Shown here one piece after another: positions 29,849 to 36,917 of a DNA stretch of 36,917 nucleotides. Origin of the DNA: Desulforamulus aquiferis (GTDB lineage Bacteria > Bacillota > Desulfotomaculia > Desulfotomaculales > Desulfotomaculaceae). Under the pieces are notes generated by a model that made no database searches, was not told where the DNA came from, and worked only from the letters and a program-made list of their open reading frames with translations. The DNA is taken from assembly GCA_004143605.1 (NCBI GenBank), contig AWVY01000003.1, positions 1 to 36,917 of the forward strand, written 5' to 3'. How positions within the stretch are numbered: position 1 is the first letter of the stretch; each line of letters starts with the position of its first letter. Position numbers and translations under genes: made by a program.

Positions 29849-30369
29849 ATGTCTAAGTTTGACAAGGCTTTAACAGCCATAGAAGAAACTGTGAATGGTG
29901 CTCTCCTCCTCTCAGCAACACTATTGCTTTTTATTAATGTTATTTTAAGGTACGTCTTTACAAGTTCTACTACCTGGGCCGAAGAGGCCATTAGATATGC
30001 AATTGTATGGGTCACCTTCTTTGGCGCCAGCCTTTGTGCCAGGAATAAGATGCACGTAGGAATTGACATTTTTATTCAAATGGCCCCTCCATTAATAAAA
30101 AGTGTTTGCTGGCCTTTGCCCAGCTTACTGCAGCCTTTTTTACCGCCTTCATAACTTATTTCGGCTGGGTGTCAACGGAGCTTGTCATTGAGACAGCTCA
30201 GAAGAGTCCGGCAATGTTGATGCCCATGTGGATAGTTTACATTTCTATGCCCCTGGGCAGTGCACTTATGACCATTCGATTTGTGGCAGCGGCAGTGGCT
30301 ATCTTGAGGGATAAAACAACTGGGGCAGAGGTTAAAAATGAGGATGCGGTTGATATATCCAGACTATAG
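29849..30369 (+). CDS. TRAP transporter small permease (DctQ family), one frameshift
   Basis: Membrane protein of about 173 residues with four hydrophobic segments and the DctQ hallmark TWAEEAIRYAIVWVTFFGAS. One A is missing from the run at 30096-30100, after which the frame continues LLAFAQLTAAFF. TTAGGAGG precedes the ATG. It works with the large permease encoded 15 bases downstream. Confidence 0.87.
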
Positions 30370-30384
30370 AAGGGGGCTGATAAA

Positions 30385-31662
30385 ATGATTACATTTTTAT
30401 TTATATTGCTGTTTGCCTTGCTTTTCCTAGGTTCCCCTGTATTTATTGCCCTTAGCTTAGCCTCCTTGCTAACCTTTATTGTTTATACAGATATGCCTCT
30501 ACAGGTAATAACCCAACGAATGATAGGTGGCATTGACAAGTTTGCTTTAATGTCCATCCCTTTCTTTATTCTAGGGGCCAATGTCATGAAAATGGGTGGC
30601 ATAGCTAAAAGGATCCTTGATTGGGCCCACACCCTAGTGGGGGGTTAAGGGGAGGCTTGGCCTTGACCACCGAAGTGGCCTGTATGTTCTTTGGTGCGGT
30701 CTCAGGCTCATCCCCTGCCACAGTAGTGGCCATCGGTGGCCTAATGTATCCGGCCCTAAAGGCAAAAATGTATGACAGAGGGTTTTCTGTAGGTTGATAA
30801 CTGCCAGTGGTTCTGTTGCCCTGCTCATACCACCAAGTATTAGTGCAATCATTTATGGGGCGGTAACGGGTGTCTCGGTTGGCGCCCTCTTTATGGCTGG
30901 TCTGGGGGCAGGTATTCTTTATGGGGTAGTTTATTTAATATACTGCTACTGGTATGCCCGGAAATCAGGTGTTCCTGTTGATGAAAGGGCCTCCTTTCAA
31001 GATAAGATCAAAGCCACCAAGGAAGCCAGCTGGGCCTTGGGGATTCCCATTATTATCCTGGGTGGAATTTATCTTGGTATTTTTACGCCCACCGAGGCTT
31101 CCGGCATTGCGGCAGTCTATGCCATTTTTGTCAGCATGTTCATTTATAAGGAAATGGATTTGAAAAAGCTCTACAAAACATGCATAGTCTCTGCAGAATC
31201 AACTGCCCAGGTTATGATTCTATTGGCAGCCGCTCGGTCTTTAGCTGGATATTGACAGTGGGCCAAGTACCACAGAATTTAGCCCAGTACATAGCCGACA
31301 GTAATTTTGGGCCAATTGCCTTTCTAATGATGCTGAACCTTATCTTAATCATTGCAGGAATGTTTATTGATGGCTCCTCAGCCATTATCATTATTGCCCC
31401 ACTGGTTTATCCATTGGCCATGCAACTGGGAATAGATCCGGTTCACCTGGGAGTTATTATGGTTGCCAATGCTTCCATCGGGATGTTTACCCCACCCTTT
31501 GGACTCAACCTATTTGTTGCCCAGTCGGCCACCGGTGAAAATATGATGAATATTATGAAGGGAATAATGCCCTTCGTTATTATCAGTTTGGCGGCTCTGC
31601 TGCTGATTACTTATTTGCCGGACATTTCACTATTTATACCACGCATGGTTTATGGACTATAA
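30385..31662 (+). CDS. TRAP transporter large permease (DctM family), three frameshifts
   Basis: Membrane protein of about 426 residues after repair, with roughly 12 hydrophobic segments. Family segments seen: SIPFFILGANVMKMGGIAKR, FGAVSGSSPATVVAIG, PPSISAIIYG, GIFTPTEASGIAAVYA and IGMFTPPFGLNLFVAQ. Missing bases near 30645 (T), 30793 (G) and 31234 (T). Together with DctP and DctQ it forms a Na+- or H+-driven organic-acid importer placed inside the heterocycle cluster. Confidence 0.88.
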
Positions 31663-31689
31663 CTTAAAGACATCAAAGGAGATGGAATA

Positions 31690-33050
31690 ATGGACAACAG
31701 GAAGATACCCTTCGGACCTACCTATGAAGAAATGCTGCACCCGGAGAAGATAGATCCCCAAATCCGTGAGCGGGCCTCAAAGGCCATTCAGGAAAATGAA
31801 ATGGACCCCATTAATCTATTTAATATTACCTGGAAGGACGAGAGCAATCAGGTAAGAAAAATAGTGTTGCCCAAGGAACTAACCAATGTGGATGCCAACA
31901 TCGTAGTGCTGCTGGGAACCTATTTCCCCTCGGGATCACACAAGGTTGGACCAGCCTATTCCACCCTTATTGAGGGATGCGTCGACGGAGAGATTGTTCC
32001 CGGTGATCATACTATACTTGGGCCATCTACCGGCAACTTTGGAATTGGTGTAGCCTACATCTGCAATTTAATGGGATATAAATCCGTTGTGATCATGCCG
32101 GACAACATGAGCAAGGAAGCTATGAGCGGATTAGAAAGTATGGGGCCGAATTGGATTTAACCCCTGGAACCGAGTCAGATGTTATCCTAACCCTGCAGAG
32201 AACCTACGAGCTGAAAAAGGACCCTCGAAATAAACCCCTAGCCCAGTTTGAACTGATGCCTAATTATCGCTTCCACCGTTATGTTACAGGTAATAGCGCC
32301 ATTGAGGCTGTCAAGGGCATTGGCAACGGACGAATTGCCTGCTTCACCTCGGCGCCCGGTTCGGCCGGAACCCTGGCAGCGGGGGACCAGATTAAGGCTG
32401 TTTTTCCAGAGGCAAAGATAGCGGCCCTAGAACCTTACGAATGTTCAACCTTGGCCAACGGAGGCCTGGGCCAGCACAGAATCGAAGGCATCGGGGACAA
32501 AATGTGCACCTTGATTCATAACGTACTAACCACCGATTTTGTTACCTTGATTAAAGATGATGACTGTGTTCGGGGCCTTAAATTACTTCAAGATGGTACC
32601 GATGTTCTGGTGAGTGCCGGAATATCCCCTGAAGTGGCGGAAAGTCTAAAGAATTTGTTTGGTGTTTCTGGAATTTGCAACATCCTTGGGGCTATTAAAA
32701 TGGCCAGACATCTACGCCTGGGTCCCGATGACAATGTGGTAACCATTGCTACCGACGGTTTTGATCGCTACCCTTCAGTGCTGGAGGACTTGGGAAAACG
32801 TAATCTGGAGCTGGAAAATTATGTTTTGGCAAGATGGCTTAAGGATATATTCCAAGCTGAGGACGAAAAATATATTTATGATTTCAGAAGAGGGGATAGG
32901 AAAGAACAACTCTTCAAGCAAAAGGAAAAGGATTGGCTGCCCTTTGGCTATAAGAAGGAATACCTGGACGAAATGAGAAGTATGGATTTTTGGGATGCTG
33001 AGTATGACCTGTGCAAAAAGTATGACGAGAAGATTAGTCAAAGCCGATAA
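31690..33050 (+). CDS. PLP-dependent enzyme of the cysteine synthase/diaminopropionate ammonia-lyase fold, one frameshift
   Basis: Fold-type II PLP enzyme of about 453 residues. The PLP lysine is Lys85 in SGSHKVG, the phosphate-binding loop is STGNFG (113-118), and SAPGSAGTLAAGDQIK is a second glycine-rich stretch. One G is missing near 32147 (ATGGGGGCC read as ATGGGGCC). Enzymes of this fold eliminate or replace groups at C3 of amino acids. Together with the M20 hydrolase it recalls the YgeX/YgeY pair of anaerobic purine-degrading clusters, though it is not a clear YgeX. The exact reaction is unknown. Confidence 0.75.
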
Positions 33051-33090
33051 GTCACCTATCTTTGAGGAAGAACAGTTATGTAACCTAGCT

Positions 33091-33129
33091 AAAAAATGTC
33101 CTCGCTCTAAGAAGCAAGGACGTTTTTTA
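33091..33129. terminator. Bidirectional terminator between the PLP enzyme and M20 genes
   Basis: AAAAAA, GTCCTCGCT (33098-33106), loop, AGCAAGGAC (33113-33121), one base, then TTTTTT. One C-A mismatch within the stem. The A and T runs on either side suit both convergent genes. Confidence 0.82.
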
Positions 33130-33167
33130 GCGTATCTGAATTATTTATATGTTTGTGCTTTTTTGCC

Positions 33168-34427
33168 TTAATCCGTTTGACACCATTCCAGAATGGTATG
33201 GGCTAAGATTTTTGTGCTTTGAATTAAATCCTCTATGTTAACCCATTCGTTATTGGCATGCATCTGCTCGGTCAAGCCTGGTCCAAAAATCACCGTAGGG
33301 GTATCGCCATAGCAGTTCATGAAGCGAATATCTGCTGCCCCTTCACGACCGCTTACAACTGGTTCCTTGCCCATGACCTTAATAAAGCTCTGATTGAGGG
33401 TTTGTACAATGGGGCTGTCCACTGGAATCTCTGATGGCTCAGCAAAATATCCGGTAAAGATGACTTCTGGAGGATGTTCCTTCAACCAGGGGTCCCTGGA
33501 TACCTTCTCGCAAATAAACTGGACAAACTCCTCTTTTACTGCAGCCGAATCCTCTCCCGGAACGGTAGCCATGGAGCCCTTCAGTAGGCAGCTGTCCGGG
33601 AAGGCGCTGTGGTAGGAGCCGCTCTCAAATACCCCCACCATACAGGGAATAGCACCGAGAATGTCTGGATACAAGGGATGGCTAATGCGATTGACCCGCA
33701 CTCCCTCAAATTCGGATACTGCCTGGGTAACCAGGTAGCCCTTCTCAATGGCGTTAACTCCCTCCCAGCGGCGCTGGATGCCTGCGGCCTTGCCCTGTAC
33801 CTTGATCTCAAACCAAATGCGACCAATGGAGCCTGGCTGTACCCTCATGCTGGAGGTTTCACAGCAAATCCCCCCATCAGCTTTGTAACCCTTCATCACA
33901 CAGGCCAGGGTGCCATTGCCGGAAAGCTCTTCATCCATGGTATATTCTAAAATGACGTCTCCCCGCAACTTGATACCTGAGTCCAAAATGGCCTTTACAG
34001 CATGGTCATGGCAGCGAGTCCCGATTTCATATCCGAAGCGCCACGTCCATAGAGGCGTCCATCGGCAATGTCACCGGACCAGCTGCCGTGCTGCCAGCTT
34101 TCCGGCGCACCGGCGGGAATTACGTCACGTGCCCGTTAAAGAGTAAAGACTTTCCTCCCCCTGTACCCTTTAATGTTCCAACCACGTTGGACGTCCCTCA
34201 TAGCCCTGGGAGACCTCAACAAAGGCGGGATGCTGCCTTAATTCCTCAAGGGATGGCTCAAAAACATCAACTTCCAGACCCATTTCCTGCAACTTCCCGG
34301 CAATAAATTCCTGTATGGGTCCTTCTTCTCCGGTAACACTGGGAATTTTAATCAGTTCTTGAAGAAAGGTAACGATGGTTGAATGGTTTTGTTCTATCCA
34401 CTGGTCTATGAGTTGACCTTTATCCAT
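33168..34427 (-). CDS. M20-family metallo-amidohydrolase (ArgE/DapE/YgeY-like), three missing bases
   Basis: Zinc hydrolase of about 420 residues after repair. Seen: IPSVTGEEG near the N terminus; the metal-binding His-x-Asp in FNGHVDVIPAG (frame restored near 34125); GRGASDMKSG carrying the next metal Asp; and the catalytic Glu pair in YTMDEELSG. Missing bases near 34186 (A), 34130 (G) and 34012 (G) break the N-terminal half. Family members remove acyl, carbamoyl or similar groups from amino-acid-like molecules. It converges on the PLP-enzyme gene, and its own promoter should lie in 34428-34680. Confidence 0.83.
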
Positions 34428-34547
34428 AGGTTGGTGGCCCCTTTCAATTAAATATTTTTAGATGGTTTCATTAAAAAGAATCCATAGTCGTTATTTTGTT
34501 GATAGTATCTATATTCGAATTTTCGCTAAAGGCAGGTGTTACCCCTT

Positions 34548-34562
34548 TGTACCATTGGTACA
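34548..34562. promoter_or_regulatory. Perfect palindrome between the M20 and glpP genes
   Basis: TGTACCA-T-TGGTACA has perfect seven-base arms. It lies in the 250-base divergent gap, about 120 bases from each start, where an operator serving one or both genes would be expected. The rest of the gap (34428-34680) is AT-rich; I see no clear promoter pair. Confidence 0.5.
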
Positions 34563-34680
34563 GTTTGAACTGTGAGTCTTTTAGAAGCTGCAATTTACAA
34601 CTATTTATAATGACAAGGAGTTAGTTTACCATTTATTATAAAAGTAGGGATATTTTAATTGAATTAGACTGGAGGAGTAT

Positions 34681-35251
34681 ATGGCTAACCTTGAGAATTT
34701 ACTTAATAAGAAAATTGCAGCCTGTATCACCAGAAAAGAAGATTTTCCGGAGGCCCTCAGCCATCCCAACATAAAAGTTATATTTGCTTTGAAGGGCAGT
34801 ATAAATTATCTGCCGAGCCTTATAAAAAGTCTGCTGAAGCGGGCAAATTTCTCATTGTTCATTTGGATTTGTTTGAGGGCATCGGTAAAGACCAGGAGGG
34901 AATTCACTTCTTGGCCAGGTTGGGCCTAACCGGCATAGTAACAACAAAATCAAACCTGATTAAGTTCGGCAGGGCAGAAGGGATGATTACAGTACAGCGG
35001 ATTTTTGTGGTTGACTCGGAGTCCCTAAAAACTGCTATCAAGGTTGCTAAGCAAATCCGTCCCCATGCCATAGAGGTTCTACCATCCACAATCCCGGCCT
35101 ATGTAATTCAAGAATTACAGCAGTCCTAAATATTCCCATCTTGGCCGGCGGGTTTGTTAGAACGGAGGCAGATGTTCATGAAGCCCTGTCAAAGGGCGTC
35201 ACAGCCATAAGCACCAGCCTTCGCAAATTGTGGAATTTAAAGCTTGGCTAG
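34681..35251 (+). CDS. glpP: GlpP-family glycerol-3-phosphate-responsive antiterminator, two frameshifts
   Basis: RNA-binding antiterminator of about 190 residues after repair. Seen: HPNIKVIFALKGSINYL, the repaired LIVHLDLFEGIGKDQEGIHF, LGLTGIVTTKSNLIKFGR, IEVLPSTIPAYVIQEL and LAGGFVRTEADVHEALSKG, all family-typical. An A is missing near 34827 and a C near 35126. GGAGGAG precedes the ATG. In Bacillus, GlpP with glycerol-3-phosphate lets RNA polymerase pass a leader terminator of glp genes. No glpF, glpK or glpD is in this window, so its target lies elsewhere or is the hairpin just downstream. Confidence 0.85.
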
Positions 35252-35268
35252 TTAATGAGTTAATTTAC

Positions 35269-35292
35269 ATACCGCTGGCAACTCGGTATTTT
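35269..35292 (+). terminator. Short stem-loop after glpP
   Basis: ATACCG (35269-35274), nine-base loop, CGGTAT (35284-35289), then TTT. It lies between glpP and the carrier gene and could be a weak terminator or an antitermination target. Confidence 0.5.
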
Positions 35293-35330
35293 AAATGAAC
35301 AAACTTATCTAATTTAAAAACCTGAGAGAA

Positions 35331-36259
35331 GTGAACCTGTTGGAAATATTTTTTCATATTTTATATAACAATGTAGTTCCTCTTTTTATAATGATTTTGA
35401 TCGGGATGGCAGTACAAAAGAAATATCACCTTGATGTAAAAATACTTACAAGGCTGCTATTCACTATCTATATGCCGGTTTTCGTTTTTGTCCAAATGTA
35501 TCAAATTGATATTTCGGTCGAAATATTAAAGGAAACACTAATTTTCCTAGTTCTTTTACATATATTACTTTACCTATTGACTAAGCTGTATATAAAAGTA
35601 AAGGGAATAGAAAAGGAAAAGGCAGCGGCTATTATCAACAGTGTTCTGTATTATAACTGTGGCAATTACGGTATACCTCTGATCATGCTAGTTTTTCCTG
35701 GCAATAGCTTGGCCTTCTCCATACAAATTATAGTCATTGTCTTTCAAACTATCTTACCTTTTACCCATGGGATAATAACAATCAATGCCGGGAAGAAGCC
35801 CTTGAAGGAAATATGCTTGGATTTAGCTAAACTACCCTTCCTTTATGCCATACCCCTGGGTATTTATTTCAGTACCTCAATATAAAGATACCCAACCCCA
35901 TCCTGATCCCGTTAAATTATGTCTATGATGGGTTTATTGCCATTGCACTATTAACCTTAGGTTTCCAACTGGCCAATATAAGTTGGCGTTTTTCTTTTAA
36001 TAAGGTCCTTATAACTAATATTTTAAGATTAATAATTTCGCCTATAATAGCATTGTTTATTGTAACCTTATTTGGAATCACAGGGGTCACTGCTCAGGTA
36101 TTAATCATTTCAAGTGCGGTACCAACTGCATTGAATGTAGTTTTATTGGCCATTGAGTATGATAATGAACCAGAATTTGCTTCCCAGGTGGTATTATCAA
36201 CAACAATATTGAGTGTCATAACCATGACTTTAGTGATCGTTTTAGTCAGATTGATTTAA
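35331..36259 (+). CDS. AEC (auxin efflux carrier) family transporter, one frameshift
   Basis: Membrane carrier of about 309 residues with roughly ten hydrophobic segments. Family features: NVVPLFIMILIGMAVQKKY at the start, NCGNYGIPL in the middle (a conserved AEC motif) and SSAVPTALNVVLLAIEYD near the end. One A is missing near 35879 (TCAAATATAAAG read as TCAATATAAAG). The start is GTG at 35331, though TTG at 35340 is possible; the ribosome site is weak. Bacterial members often carry malate or other small anions; the substrate here is not known. Confidence 0.8.
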
Positions 36260-36398
36260 TTGCAGGCTGTAATATCGACTATTTATAGAATTGTCGAAGG
36301 TTTTCGAAGATAAAGGGAGAATATCTAAATATAGATAAAAAGCAGTTATAATGTCGTACAGAGGGCTCAGAGTTTAGTAATGATTTAGGAGGTTTTCA

Positions 36399-36778
36399 GT
36401 GAAAATAGCGCTAATAGCACATGACAAAAAGAAAAAAGATATGATCGAGTTAGCTAAAAAATATCAAAATCTTTTAAGCCGTCATGAATTAATTGCAACC
36501 GGCACCACGGGAACCCTTCTTACAAAGGAGACCGGACTCCCAATTGCCTGCTATTTATCAGCCCATTAGGTGGCGACCAACAAATCGGTGGTGAAATTGC
36601 CCAGGGCCAGGTCGGCCTGGTAATTTTCCTTAGGGACCCCATGACCCCTCAGCCCCACGAACCAGATATCAGCGCCTTAATTCGCATATGTGACGTCCAC
36701 AATATACCCGTTGCTACCAATCTAGGAACAGCATCACTGTTATTGAGTGGCCTGAATGATAAGCTAACAAAGTGCTAA
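36399..36778 (+). CDS. mgsA: Methylglyoxal synthase, one frameshift
   Basis: Enzyme of about 126 residues after repair that converts dihydroxyacetone phosphate to methylglyoxal and phosphate. Seen: [14 protein letters not shown], phosphate-binding [17 protein letters not shown] with the catalytic Asp, [11 protein letters not shown] and [12 protein letters not shown]. One G is missing near 36562 (TCAGGCCC read as TCAGCCC), which makes a false stop and leaves no long open frame. GTG start after AGGAGG (36388-36393). The enzyme relieves sugar-phosphate stress, which fits loosely with the GlpP gene nearby. Confidence 0.9.
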
Positions 36779-36861
36779 CAATCATTAAAACCCCCTGGAG
36801 AATATTCTAAAGTGACCCCAAGTCAACGACAATTAAAAAAAAGCCTATGCAACTAATTGGA

Positions 36862-36896
36862 GAAGCTGCTCCCGGTATTTTGCCGGAGGCAGCTTC
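36862..36896 (+). terminator. Long hairpin after mgsA
   Basis: GAAGCTG (36862-36868) pairs with CAGCTTC (36890-36896), with an imperfect inner stem (TCCCGG/CCGGAG). The U-tract is weak (TTCAGTTTCC), so it may be a terminator or part of something beyond the window edge. Confidence 0.45.
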
Positions 36897-36917
36897 TTCA
36901 GTTTCCACTGACCCCGT

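Noticed and set aside
33394..34306. Plus-strand open frames opposite the M20 hydrolase
   Set aside because: They are shadows of the minus-strand gene, whose metal-binding motifs are clear.
1..36917. A cluster of genuine pseudogenes or a decaying mobile island
   Set aside because: Breaks affect all functional classes evenly, are always base losses in runs, and the repaired proteins keep their catalytic motifs. No transposase, integrase or direct-repeat ends are seen.

Overview
The window comes from a low-to-mid GC, Gram-positive anaerobe, most likely a Clostridia/Peptococcaceae-type bacterium (Desulfotomaculum-like). Reasons: strong AGGAGG ribosome sites, TTG/GTG starts, GlpP, PucR, YtrA-type GntR and BMP-type transporters, an adenylylsulfate-reductase-like AprA/AprB pair, and several xanthine-dehydrogenase-family molybdoenzyme genes. 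I see no rRNA, tRNA, CRISPR array or insertion sequence.

One property shapes every call. Nearly every long gene is broken by frameshifts, and each break closes when one base (occasionally two) is added to a short run of identical bases. I count about 60 missing bases and no extra ones, in 27 genes of every function. This looks like a sequence with systematic homopolymer under-calls, not a field of pseudogenes. Gene spans below are therefore whole genes read across these breaks, with the break positions given.

Layout. (1) 1-3790: a DASS-type anion transporter, an AprA-like flavoprotein and an AprB-like ferredoxin, with palindromic sites upstream and a terminator downstream. (2) 3924-7545: an ABC-2 exporter (ATPase and two permeases), a PrcB-like lipoprotein and a DUF4870 membrane protein. 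(3) 7547-10040, minus strand: a chemotaxis receptor and a DUF502 membrane protein. (4) 10211-19524: a promoter and a tandem guanine plus ykkC-type (probably PRPP) riboswitch with one terminator, then adenine deaminase, a lone molybdopterin hydroxylase subunit, a BMP-family purine/nucleoside ABC importer (lipoprotein, double ATPase, two permeases) and a small exported protein. (5) 19604-21531: a Ytr-like operon (membrane protein, GntR regulator, ABC ATPase) with an inverted repeat over its -10 box. (6) 21880-33050: a PucR regulator, a PreA-like dihydropyrimidine dehydrogenase subunit, a complete three-subunit xanthine-dehydrogenase-type enzyme, a TRAP transporter and a PLP-dependent lyase-like enzyme, with an M20 amidohydrolase facing them on the minus strand. 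(7) 34681-36778: GlpP, an AEC-family carrier and methylglyoxal synthase.

Regions 4 and 6 together read as an N-heterocycle (purine-like) uptake and catabolism island. Adenine is deaminated, ring positions are hydroxylated or reduced by the molybdoenzymes and the PreA-like protein, and the products may be opened and hydrolysed by the PLP and M20 enzymes. PucR and the tandem riboswitch give two separate layers of control. The substrates of the TRAP transporter, the second molybdoenzyme and the PLP/M20 pair cannot be read from the sequence. The AprAB-like/DASS module and this island are the best candidates for undescribed biochemistry; the tandem riboswitch in front of a salvage/catabolic gene is the clearest unusual regulatory feature.
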